Assembly (NCBI GenBank): GCA_947624335.1
Contig: CANQJX010000082.1
Span: 1 to 7,518 of the forward strand
Direction of reading: 5' to 3'
DNA: 7,518 nucleotides
Source: an uncultured Marvinbryantia sp.
GTDB lineage: Bacteria > Bacillota > Clostridia > Lachnospirales > Lachnospiraceae
Shown here piece after piece: positions 1-6,665 of this stretch. Position 1 is the first letter of the stretch. Each line of letters starts with the position of its first letter. The notes under the pieces are model-generated. The model saw only the letters and a program-made list of their open reading frames with translations, searched no databases and had not been told where the DNA came from. Both the position numbers and the translations under genes were made by a program.

Positions 1-1323
1 CAGCAGCTCCATCAGCGTCTGCAGCCAGGCGCCGAGCACGTTGAAGGTCAGCCAGAATACCAGTCCCATGATGGCGATAAACGCGGGAATCGCGGTATAT
101 TTCCCGGTAAGGACCGCGTCAATTTTCCGGCTTCTGGCGTGTTCCCTGCTCTCCTGCGGTTTTACAACCGCAGCGTCCACCAGTTTCTGAATAAACGCAA
201 AACGCATATCCGCAATCGCCGCCGCGCGGTCCAGGCCGCGTTCTTCTTCCATCTGGCAGATAATGTGTTCGATCATTTCCTCCTCGTTTGCAGAAAGCTT
301 CAGAAGATTTAAAATCCGGCCGTCTCCTTCCACCAGTTTCGTCGCAGCAAAACGTACCGGGATGTCCGCCGCCACGGCATGGTCCTCGATCAAGTGCATG
401 ATGCCGTGCAGGCATCTATGTACCGCGCCGCCGTGCGCGTCCTGGCTGCAAAAATCCGTTCTGCCCGGACGCTCCTGATACTGCGCCACATGAACGGCAT
501 GACGCACCAATTCATCCACGCCTTCATTTTTCGCTGCGGAAATCGGCACCACCGGAATACCCAGGATCTCCTCCATCTCGTTGATGCGGATCGATCCGCC
601 GTTTCCGCGCACCTCGTCCATCATATTTAAAGCCAGCACCATCGGCACATCCAGTTCCATAAGCTGCATGGTCAGGTACAGGTTGCGTTCAATATTCGTG
701 GCGTCTACAATATTAATAATACCGGTAGGTTTCGTATCAATAATATACTGCCGGGTGACAATCTCCTCGCTGCTGTATGGCGAAAGCGAGTAAATTCCCG
801 GTAGATCTGTGATCTCTGAATTTGGATAACCCTTCATTACGCCGCTTTTGCGGTCTACCGTGACGCCCGGAAAATTTCCGACGTGCTGATTGGCGCCGGT
901 TAACTGGTTAAAAAGCGTCGTCTTTCCGCAATTCTGATTCCCAGCAAGCGCAAAGGTAAGCGTCGTTCCCTCCGGGAGCGGATTTTCTCCTGCTTTTACA
1001 TGGTAGCGCCCGCCCTCGCCAAGGCCGGGATGTTCCACCTTTTTGCGTTTTGTCCCGCGCTTCGTCTCCTCTGTTTTCTCCGCCTTTTCCTCCGGCAGTT
1101 TTTCAATCCCGATCTTTTTCGCGTCCGCGAGGCGTAACGTCAGTTCGTACCCCTGAACCAAAAGCTCTATCGGATCGCCCATCGGCGCGTACTTTACCAG
1201 CGTGATCTGCGCGCCCGGTATTACTCCCATATCAAGAAAATGCTGGCGCAGAGCGCCCTCTCCGCCCACCGACGTCACGCGGGCGCTCTTTCCGATCTGC
1301 AGTTCATCCAGTCTCATAATCAT
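1..1323 (-). CDS. feoB: Fused FeoA-FeoB ferrous iron transport GTPase, cut at the window's left edge
   Basis: This gene imports Fe(II) across the cytoplasmic membrane. The visible part is 441 codons and stays open to the edge, so the C-terminal permease is missing. Residues 1-75 are a FeoA (SH3-like) domain, with LDELQIG near the start and DMGVIPG at about 31-37. A Lys/Glu-rich linker follows (about 76-105). The FeoB G domain has G1 GNQNCGKT (128-135), the G2 Thr155 in PGVTV, G3 DLPG (173-176), G4 NMMD (233-236) and G5 SA (262-263). A helical regulatory domain covers about 270-395, and the first membrane helix starts near 410. FeoA is usually a separate gene, but FeoA-FeoB fusions are known. 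An AGAGGG ribosome site lies 4 nt before the first ATG and 10 nt before a second ATG at 1317, so the start is uncertain by two codons. The gene lies 40 bp after the rRNA methyltransferase with no clear terminator between, so co-transcription is likely. No obvious Fur or DtxR operator was seen in that gap. Confidence 0.96.
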   Translation of the reverse strand, partial: MIMRLDELQIGKSARVTSVGGEGALRQHFLDMGVIPGAQITLVKYAPMGDPIELLVQGYELTLRLADAKKIGIEKLPEEKAEKTEETKRGTKRKKVEHPGLGEGGRYHVKAGENPLPEGTTLTFALAGNQNCGKTTLFNQLTGANQHVGNFPGVTVDRKSGVMKGYPNSEITDLPGIYSLSPYSSEEIVTRQYIIDTKPTGIINIVDATNIERNLYLTMQLMELDVPMVLALNMMDEVRGNGGSIRINEMEEILGIPVVPISAAKNEGVDELVRHAVHVAQYQERPGRTDFCSQDAHGGAVHRCLHGIMHLIEDHAVAADIPVRFAATKLVEGDGRILNLLKLSANEEEMIEHIICQMEEERGLDRAAAIADMRFAFIQKLVDAAVVKPQESREHARSRKIDAVLTGKYTAIPAFIAIMGLVFWLTFNVLGAWLQTLMELL

Positions 1324-1363
1324 TCTGCCCTCTTTTGTTAAGTCCTTTTTTTCCTCTAAAAAG

Positions 1364-2563
1364 TCATTTTTCCTCGCATACCTGAAAAATATAGAATTTC
1401 AGATAGTAGGACTCGTCCGCCGCCCAAAGGATGGGGTGGTCGGGCGCCTGCGTACGGAACTCCGCCTGACGCAGCCGCTTATGTACGTCTTTCGCCGCCT
1501 GATGGATCGTCTTGGTAAACAACTCGTACGTCATAAAATGCGAGCAGGAACAGGTGGCGAGAAAACCGCCGTCGCGCACCAGCTTCATGGCGCGCAGATT
1601 GATCTCGCGGTACCCTTTGACCGCGTTCTTTACAGAAGCGCGCGATTTGGTAAACGCGGGCGGATCCAGAATCACCACGTCGAACCGTTCTCCTTTTTCT
1701 TCCAGTTCAGGCAACAGCGCAAACACATCGCGGCAGATAAATTCCGCACGTTCTTCCAGATGATTAAGCGCTGCGTTTCGGCGCGCCTGCTCCACCGCGG
1801 TTTCGGAAGCGTCCGCGCCAAGCACGCTTTTTGCGCCCGCCTGCGCCGCGTTTAAGGCAAACGAGCCGGTATGGGTAAAGCAGTCCAGCACCTTTGCCCC
1901 CTTACAGAGTTTGCGGATCGCCTGGCGGTTGTATTTCTGGTCCAGGAAAAAACCGGTCTTTTGTCCGTTTACCACATCCACCATATATTTGACGCCGTTT
2001 TCTTCAATCAAAACGTTCGTATCAAATTCCGGTCCGAGAAATCCTTTTGTGCGCTCCATTCCTTCCTGTTCACGCACCTTTGCGTCGCTGCGCTCGTAGA
2101 CGCCGCGTATCGCAATGCCGTCCGCCGCCAGCACTTCTTTTACCGCCCCGATAATTTCCGTCTTCAGGCGGTCGATCCCCAATGCCAGCGATTCCACTAC
2201 CAGCACGTCCGAAAATTTATCCACAACAATGCCGGGAAGGAAGTCCGCCTCGCCAAAAATCAGGCGGCAGCAGCCGGTATCGACGGTCTTTTTGCGGTAA
2301 TCCCACGCCGCCTGTACGCGCATGCGCAAAAACGCCGCGTCAATTTCCTGCGCCACATTCCTCGTCAACATACGCACGCGGATTTTTGAATGGATATTAA
2401 GAAAACCCCTGCCCAGAGGGTAGCCGTCAAAATCCCGCACAATCACGATATCGCCGTTCTCAAAATCACCCAGAACGGCCGCCACCTCGTTGTCGTAAAT
2501 CCACATCCCGCCGGATTTGAAAGCGCGCCCCTCTCCCTTTTTTAATGTTACAATCGCGCTCAT
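1364..2563 (-). CDS. rlmI: Class I SAM-dependent rRNA methyltransferase, RlmI-like (23S rRNA m5C type)
   Basis: This is a PUA-domain RNA methyltransferase of the RlmI/YccW family. Members use S-adenosylmethionine to methylate a cytosine in 23S rRNA; the E. coli enzyme makes m5C1962. Numbering here is from the ATG at 2563 (399 aa, normal for the family). An N-terminal PUA domain (about 1-72) carries LKKGEGR and the WIYDNEV segment. The family signature NGQKTGFFLDQ is at 199-209, SAM motif I (LDCFTHTGSF) at about 226-235, motif IV DPPAF at 300-304, and a CSCSH cysteine cluster at 338-342. An in-frame GTG lies three codons upstream at 2572 and overlaps the previous stop codon as GTGA. I prefer the ATG because GGTGA sits 5 nt before it, while the GTG has no ribosome site. 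The tight junction with the flavoprotein gene suggests translational coupling. The exact target nucleotide in this organism is inferred from the family. Confidence 0.93.
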   Translation of the reverse strand: MSAIVTLKKGEGRAFKSGGMWIYDNEVAAVLGDFENGDIVIVRDFDGYPLGRGFLNIHSKIRVRMLTRNVAQEIDAAFLRMRVQAAWDYRKKTVDTGCCRLIFGEADFLPGIVVDKFSDVLVVESLALGIDRLKTEIIGAVKEVLAADGIAIRGVYERSDAKVREQEGMERTKGFLGPEFDTNVLIEENGVKYMVDVVNGQKTGFFLDQKYNRQAIRKLCKGAKVLDCFTHTGSFALNAAQAGAKSVLGADASETAVEQARRNAALNHLEERAEFICRDVFALLPELEEKGERFDVVILDPPAFTKSRASVKNAVKGYREINLRAMKLVRDGGFLATCSCSHFMTYELFTKTIHQAAKDVHKRLRQAEFRTQAPDHPILWAADESYYLKFYIFQVCEEK

Positions 2564-2568
2564 GGGTT

Positions 2569-3186
2569 TCACCGGATAAAGTTGGTAGATACGCGCGGCT
2601 CTTTTTCGGGCAGCCCGTATTTTTCTTTGCCAAGCGCAATACTCTTGATCAGAAACGCCATGTTTCTGCCTAAAGTGCGCATGGTCTGCAGGCCTTCTTC
2701 ATCCTTTTGCACATCCTGCGGCGTAAAGCCGTGTACCTGATTCCAATACTGGCTGGACGCCACCGGCATACCCGAAATGGTAAAGTATTTATTAAGCTCT
2801 TCAAACGTAGCCGAGCAGCCGCCGCGCCTTGCCGACACCACAGCCGCGCCTACTTTCATTGTTTTATCAAACGCGGTGCTGTAAAACAGCCGGTCCGCAA
2901 AAGATACCAGCGTCCCGTTTGCGGATGCGTAATAGACCGGAGAGCCCAGTACGATCCCATCGCACGCTTCAAATTTGGCCGCCGTCTCGTTTACAATATC
3001 GTCAAACACACAGCTTCCCTTTTGGGCGCACTTGTTGCAGGCGATGCAGCCGCGCACATTCTGGGAACCCACCTGAATGATTTCGGTTTCGATGCCCTCA
3101 TTTTCCAGCGTTTTCGCCACTTCACTCAGCGCCGTAAACGTACAGCCGTTCCGGTGCGGGCTTCCGTTAATCAATAATACTTTCAT
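2569..3186 (-). CDS. Flavodoxin-fold NAD(P)H-dependent oxidoreductase, iron-sulfur flavoprotein-like
   Basis: This is a 205-aa FMN-binding protein of the NADPH-dependent FMN reductase / iron-sulfur flavoprotein group, and is probably cytoplasmic. The N-terminus MKVLLINGSPHRNGCT is the flavodoxin-type phosphate-binding loop. GSPVYYASANG (81-91) is the second FMN loop. Between them is a compact cysteine motif, C47-x2-C50-x2-C53-x5-C59. In characterised iron-sulfur flavoproteins a similar motif holds a [4Fe-4S] cluster that passes electrons to FMN. Whether the cluster forms here is an inference. The start is secure: AAAGGAG lies 5 nt before the ATG. The gene begins 23 bp after the metY stop codon and ends against the rRNA methyltransferase gene, so it is probably the second gene of that operon. 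The electron donor and acceptor are unknown; reduction of quinones, flavins, oxygen or disulfides would all fit. Confidence 0.9.
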   Translation of the reverse strand: MKVLLINGSPHRNGCTFTALSEVAKTLENEGIETEIIQVGSQNVRGCIACNKCAQKGSCVFDDIVNETAAKFEACDGIVLGSPVYYASANGTLVSFADRLFYSTAFDKTMKVGAAVVSARRGGCSATFEELNKYFTISGMPVASSQYWNQVHGFTPQDVQKDEEGLQTMRTLGRNMAFLIKSIALGKEKYGLPEKEPRVSTNFIR

Positions 3187-3204
3187 AAAAACTCCTTTCT
3201 GGCA

Positions 3205-3221
3205 GCGATCTATCGGATCGC
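3205..3221 (-). other. Small hairpin spanning the metY stop codon
   Basis: A perfect 6-bp inverted repeat (GCGATC / GATCGC, 5-nt loop) includes the metY TAG stop codon and lies just before the AAAGGAG ribosome site of the next gene. There is no T-tract, so it is not a terminator. It could affect mRNA stability or re-initiation, but it may also be chance. Confidence 0.3.
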
Positions 3222-4505
3222 CTGAAACGCCTGGTCAAGATCATAAATAATGTCGTCAATATGTTCCGTGCCGATGGACAGCCGGATCGTGTTGGGACGG
3301 ATGCCCTGATCCAGCAGTTCTTCCTCCGTACACTGGCTGTGCGTGGTGGTCGCCGGATGAATTACCAGCGATTTTACGTCCGCCACATTAGCCAGAAGGG
3401 AAAAGAGCTGCAGATGGTCGATAAAGTCTTTCGCCGTCTGCGCGCCGCCTTTAATCTCAAAGGTAAAAATGGATCCGCCGCCATTGGGGAAATATTTCCG
3501 ATACAGCGCCTGCTGCTTGGCATCGTCCGAAGCCGCCGGATGATGCACGCGTTCCACCTGCGGATGATTTTTCAGATATTCCACTACCTTCAGCGCGTTC
3601 TGCACATGGCGCTCCACGCGCAGGGAAAGCGTCTCCAGCCCCTGCAGGAAGAAAAACGCGTGGAACGGAGAAAGGCACGCGCCCGTATCGCGCAGAAGAA
3701 TAGCACGAATCTTTGTCACAAACGCCGCCGCGCCCGCCGCTTTTGTAAAGCAGACGCCGTGATAACTCGGATTCGGTTCGGTAAGCGCCGGGAATTTGCC
3801 CGAAGCCTCCCAGTCGAATTTACCGCCGTCCACAATTACGCCGCCTAAGGACGTGCCGTGCCCGCCGATAAACTTGGTCGCGGAATGTACCACAATATCC
3901 GCGCCGTATTCAAACGGACGCACCAGGTACGGCGTAGCAAACGTATTGTCCACCACCAGCGGGATTTTGTGCGCATGCGCGATTTTTGCAATCGCTTCAA
4001 TATCCACCACATCGGAATTGGGATTGCCGAGCGTCTCGATAAAAACAGCTTTTGTATTTTCCTGAATCGCCCGCTCCACTTCCTCATATTGAAAAATATC
4101 TACAAACGTGGTGTCGATGCCGTACTCCGGAAACGTGTGCGCAAACAGGTTAAACGATCCTCCGTATATGTTCTTTGCGGATACGATATGGTCGCCCTTC
4201 TGCGCCAGGTTCTGGATCGCATAAGTAACCGCCGCCGCGCCGGAAGCAACCGCAAGCGCCGCCACGCCGCCTTCCAGCGCGGCAATCCTTTTTTCAAATA
4301 CATCCTGCGTCGGATTGGTCAGACGGCCATAAATATTGCCGTTATCAGACAGATCAAAACGCGCCGCCGCATGATCGCAGTTGCGGAACACATAAGAGGA
4401 TGTCTGATAAATGGGCACCGCCCGCGCGTCTGTCACCGGATCCGGCTGCTCCTGACCTACATGCAGCTGCATTGTTTCAAACTTATAGTTTCTGTTCTCT
4501 GACAT
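3210..4505 (-). CDS. metY: O-acetylhomoserine aminocarboxypropyltransferase (O-acetylhomoserine sulfhydrylase)
   Basis: This is a PLP-dependent Cys/Met metabolism enzyme that makes homocysteine from O-acetylhomoserine and sulfide, the direct sulfhydrylation route to methionine. At 431 aa it has the usual MetY length. Visible features are METMQLHVGQE-like N-terminal sequence (FETMQLHVGQE at 9-19), the YGR phosphate-binding segment (59-61), VVDNTFATP with the PLP-ring Asp186, and VVHSATKFIGGHG with Schiff-base Lys211. The frame is open 27 codons further upstream, but that stretch contains the promoter. The ATG at 4505 has a GGAAGGA ribosome site about 7 nt upstream and gives the family N-terminus, so it is the real start. 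The gene leads a probable operon with the flavoprotein, rRNA methyltransferase and feoAB genes. The leader is only about 35 nt, too short for a SAM riboswitch or T-box, so control is more likely at the promoter. Other PLP gamma-lyase relatives are possible, but the length and signatures favour MetY. Confidence 0.95.
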   Translation of the reverse strand: MSENRNYKFETMQLHVGQEQPDPVTDARAVPIYQTSSYVFRNCDHAAARFDLSDNGNIYGRLTNPTQDVFEKRIAALEGGVAALAVASGAAAVTYAIQNLAQKGDHIVSAKNIYGGSFNLFAHTFPEYGIDTTFVDIFQYEEVERAIQENTKAVFIETLGNPNSDVVDIEAIAKIAHAHKIPLVVDNTFATPYLVRPFEYGADIVVHSATKFIGGHGTSLGGVIVDGGKFDWEASGKFPALTEPNPSYHGVCFTKAAGAAAFVTKIRAILLRDTGACLSPFHAFFFLQGLETLSLRVERHVQNALKVVEYLKNHPQVERVHHPAASDDAKQQALYRKYFPNGGGSIFTFEIKGGAQTAKDFIDHLQLFSLLANVADVKSLVIHPATTTHSQCTEEELLDQGIRPNTIRLSIGTEHIDDIIYDLDQAFQAIR

Positions 4506-4536
4506 TGTAAATTCCTTCCTTTCTGAAAAATCATTC

Positions 4537-4550
4537 ACTATTCTAATAGT
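4537..4550. promoter_or_regulatory. Inverted repeat over the metY -10 box, possible operator
   Basis: The perfect repeat ACTATT-N2-AATAGT overlaps five of the six bases of the proposed metY -10 element (4546-4551) and extends to the predicted transcription start. A protein bound here would block RNA polymerase. It contains one TTAGAAT half like that of the PerR box in this window (on the minus strand), but the second half does not match a 7-1-7 PerR site. The regulator is unknown. Confidence 0.4.
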
Positions 4551-4574
4551 AGCTTTATTCCGCCCCGTTGTCAA
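4546..4574 (-). promoter_or_regulatory. Sigma-A promoter for metY and the downstream operon
   Basis: Read on the minus strand, a perfect -35 TTGACA (4574-4569) is followed by a 17-bp spacer and a -10 TACTAT (4551-4546, 4 of 6 consensus bases). Transcription would start near 4539, about 35 nt before the metY ATG. It lies directly downstream of the terminator of the preceding operon, which is where a new promoter is expected. Confidence 0.75.
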
Positions 4575-4593
4575 AACATATTTCACAAACAGG

Positions 4594-4629
4594 AAAACGG
4601 CTCCCCAAACTATCCGGGAGCCGCTTTTT
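4594..4629 (-). terminator. Rho-independent terminator of the perR-rubrerythrin operon, apparently bidirectional
   Basis: An 8-bp GC-rich stem (CGGCTCCC at 4598-4605, GGGAGCCG at 4616-4623) with a 10-nt loop begins about 25 bp after the stop codon of the rubredoxin/glutamate-synthase gene. On the minus strand the stem is followed by TTTT. On the plus strand it is followed by C and TTTTT, so it could stop transcription from either side. A-U pairs can extend the stem in the minus-strand RNA. Confidence 0.85.
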
Positions 4630-4648
4630 GTAATGTTTGCCTCTGTTT

Positions 4649-6022
4649 CTATGCGTGCAAAATATCAGTATACTCGGAAATTTCCCGATTGATCGTACAC
4701 AGATCCGAAACAGACAAATCGTGCACGTTGTTGTGTCCAGTAATCCGCGCGTATGTTTTAAGTTCTTCATTGGATACGCGAAGAAAATTGCCGACGCGCG
4801 CTGCCGCCGCCTCAATGTCCAGTCGTTTGCGCAGGCTCTCATCCTGCGTAGCAATTCCCATCGGACAGCCGCCGCTTCCGCAGATCCGATACTGCTGACA
4901 GGCCGCCGCAATCAGCGCCGCACTGGCAATCGCCACCGCGTCCGCGCCCATTGCCAGCGCTTTGGCGAAATCGGAAGAAACCCGCAGACCGCCTGTAATA
5001 ACCAGTTCCATGTCGGATTTCACCGCATCCAGATATTTACGCGCCCGATGCAGCGCATAAATCGTCGGTACGCTCGTTGACTCACGCAAAAGCAAAGGGC
5101 TTGATCCGGTCGCGCCGCCTCTGCCGTCCACTGTTACAAAATCTGCTCCGGCAAATACGCAGTATTCCAGATCGCGTTCGATCCTGCCTGCGGCAATCTT
5201 AATCCCAACCGGCCTGCCGTCAGAACGCGCGCGCAGAGAATCCACCAGATCGCGCAAATCTTCTTTCGTATGGATATTCGGAAATTTGGACGGACTTTTT
5301 ACATCCTGTCCCTGCGGTTTTCCGCGGACAGCCGCGATTTCTTCCGTCACCTTGCTGCCCGGCAGATGGCCGCCCATCCCCGGCTTTGTGCCCTGGCCGA
5401 TTTTGATCTCTATCGCGTCCGCGCGCCTTAAATTTTCATCCGTCACACTATAAAGATTCGGAATATATTCAAAAATATAACGGTAGGCGTTTTCGCGCTC
5501 CTGCGGCAAAATGCCGCCCTCTCCGCTGCACATCGCCGTGCCCGCGCATGCGCTTCCTTTGGCAAGCGCAATCTTTACTTCCCGCGAAAGCGCGCCGAAC
5601 GACATATGGGAAATATAAACCGGACTGTTTAAAATCATCGGCCTTTTCGCATGTTTGCCGATTACCGTCATGGTCGATACAAAGTCTTCGTCGTCAAGCG
5701 GCATCGGATTCAACTGCGCGCCTAAAAGCAGGATCTCGTCCCATCCCGGCATGGGAAGCTGCGTCCCCATCGCCGCGTGAATGCTTTTGCCGCTGACCGC
5801 CATTTCGTGAATCTCCGCCATATAACGGCAGCTCTTATCGCGCCTTGCCAGCGCGCTGTCATAAGGAAGATCCGTCTTTGTTTTTCCCGCGCTTTCCTGC
5901 AGAATCAGCTTCTCTTTCGGCTGATGGCAGAGCGGGCATTCCGTAATATCGCTGAAGCGTTTTCCCTCTGCGTCCTCGTCAAACACATAGCCGCAGACGC
6001 TGCATTTATAAACTGCCATCAT
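4649..6022 (-). CDS. Rubredoxin-like domain fused to FMN/[3Fe-4S] glutamate synthase catalytic domain
   Basis: This 457-aa protein has two parts. Residues 3-36 form a compact rubredoxin-like domain with C7-x2-C10 and C29-x2-C32. The 18-residue spacing between the pairs is shorter than in classic rubredoxin (about 29). Residues about 65-440 are the FMN-binding catalytic domain of glutamate synthase, with SPVYISHMSFGALS (133-146), KIGQGTKPGMGGHLPG (207-222), VDGRGGATGSSP (298-309) and the [3Fe-4S] motif C375-x5-C381-x4-C386. There is no N-terminal glutaminase domain, so it cannot be a complete glutamine-dependent GOGAT; this resembles archaeal-type and stand-alone GltB-like proteins of uncertain substrate. 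AGGAGG lies 4 nt before the ATG at 6022 and 7 nt before a second ATG at 6019, so the start may be one codon shorter. It begins 21 bp after the rubrerythrin stop codon, in the same operon. The rubredoxin domain suggests electron exchange with rubrerythrin or another partner; this is inference. Confidence 0.9.
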   Translation of the reverse strand: MMAVYKCSVCGYVFDEDAEGKRFSDITECPLCHQPKEKLILQESAGKTKTDLPYDSALARRDKSCRYMAEIHEMAVSGKSIHAAMGTQLPMPGWDEILLLGAQLNPMPLDDEDFVSTMTVIGKHAKRPMILNSPVYISHMSFGALSREVKIALAKGSACAGTAMCSGEGGILPQERENAYRYIFEYIPNLYSVTDENLRRADAIEIKIGQGTKPGMGGHLPGSKVTEEIAAVRGKPQGQDVKSPSKFPNIHTKEDLRDLVDSLRARSDGRPVGIKIAAGRIERDLEYCVFAGADFVTVDGRGGATGSSPLLLRESTSVPTIYALHRARKYLDAVKSDMELVITGGLRVSSDFAKALAMGADAVAIASAALIAAACQQYRICGSGGCPMGIATQDESLRKRLDIEAAAARVGNFLRVSNEELKTYARITGHNNVHDLSVSDLCTINREISEYTDILHA

Positions 6023-6043
6023 TCTCCCTCCTATCGCGCAGGA

Positions 6044-6583
6044 TCAATAGTTTTGGGCATGTACCTCAAAGAAACTCTGCGGATGCGCGCAGACCGGACA
6101 TACTTCCGGAGCCTTTTTGCCCATCACCAGATGGCCGCAGTTTCTGCATTCCCACATTGTCATTTCGCCTTTTTCAAATACCTGCTGCATCTCGATATTC
6201 TTAAGCAGCGCGCGGTATCTTTCCTCGTGCGCTTTTTCGATTGCGGCTACCATGCGGAATTTCTCCGCCAGTTCCGGAAAGCCTTCTTCTTCCGCTTCTT
6301 TTGCGAAAGTGCTGTACATATCCGTCCACTCGTAGTTTTCGCCTTCCGCCGCAGCCGTAAGGTTTTCTGTGGTATTGCCAAGCTCCGCCAGTTCCTTGAA
6401 CCACATCTTTGCATGCTCTTTCTCGTTGTCCGCCGTTTTCTGGAACAGCGCGCAGATCTGCTCGTAGCCCTCTTTCTTCGCAACGCTGGCAAAGTAGGTG
6501 TACTTGTTTCTTGCCTGGCTCTCGCCCGCAAAAGCTTCCCTCAGGTTCTTTTCTGTCTTTGTTCCCGCATACTTGTTTGCCAT
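6044..6583 (-). CDS. rbr: Rubrerythrin (peroxide reductase)
   Basis: Rubrerythrin reduces hydrogen peroxide to water in the cytoplasm of anaerobes, using electrons that pass through its own rubredoxin-type iron to a di-iron site. The protein is 179 aa, a typical length. A four-helix di-iron domain (about 1-138) carries likely metal ligands Glu21, E54-x2-H57, Glu82 and/or Glu85, and E116-x2-H119. The C-terminal rubredoxin-like domain has C146-x2-C149 and C162-x2-C165. The frame is open seven codons further upstream, but the ATG at 6583 has a strong GGGAGG site about 8 nt upstream and gives the conserved N-terminus (MANKYAGTKTEKNL), so I use it. It lies 82 bp after perR, separated by a hairpin, and 21 bp before the rubredoxin/glutamate-synthase gene. 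It is probably repressed by the PerR encoded just upstream and induced by peroxide. No separate strong promoter was seen directly before it. Confidence 0.97.
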   Translation of the reverse strand: MANKYAGTKTEKNLREAFAGESQARNKYTYFASVAKKEGYEQICALFQKTADNEKEHAKMWFKELAELGNTTENLTAAAEGENYEWTDMYSTFAKEAEEEGFPELAEKFRMVAAIEKAHEERYRALLKNIEMQQVFEKGEMTMWECRNCGHLVMGKKAPEVCPVCAHPQSFFEVHAQNY

Positions 6584-6627
6584 TTTGTTTTCCTCCCTTT
6601 TCATAAATAAAATCTTATATACTTCCC

Positions 6628-6648
6628 ATCCGCCCTGTTCGGGCGGAT
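6628..6648 (-). other. GC-rich hairpin between perR and rubrerythrin genes, no T-tract
   Basis: A perfect 8-bp stem (ATCCGCCC / GGGCGGAT) with a 5-nt loop lies 18 bp after the perR stop codon. Neither strand has a run of T after the stem, so it is not a standard intrinsic terminator. It could be an mRNA processing or stability element that sets different amounts of repressor and enzyme from one transcript, or a weak attenuator. Confidence 0.6.
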
Positions 6649-6665
6649 AAAAGCTGCGCGTATTT

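Noticed and set aside
1324..1363. Terminator between the rRNA methyltransferase gene and feoAB
   Set aside because: Only a weak A/T stem (CTTTTT with AAAAAG) can form and there is no GC-rich stem followed by a T-tract.
1382..1402. Inverted repeat CTGAAA / TTTCAG as a Fur-type operator for feoAB
   Set aside because: It lies inside the coding end of the rRNA methyltransferase gene, only the outer 6 bp pair, no promoter is positioned with it, and it does not match a Fur or DtxR consensus.
4506..4586. N-terminal extension of the metY frame giving a 458-aa protein
   Set aside because: The stretch contains a TTGACA-17-TACTAT promoter and an inverted repeat, and the ATG at 4505 has its own ribosome site and matches the family N-terminus.
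6584..6604. Upstream start for rubrerythrin adding seven residues
   Set aside because: The added codons read through the GGGAGG ribosome binding site used by the ATG at 6583, and the conserved rubrerythrin N-terminus begins there.
6590..6660. A separate rubrerythrin promoter using TATATAAG (near 6614-6621) as -10 box
   Set aside because: The sequence 17 bp upstream lies in the GC-rich hairpin and does not resemble TTGACA, so there is no convincing -35 element.
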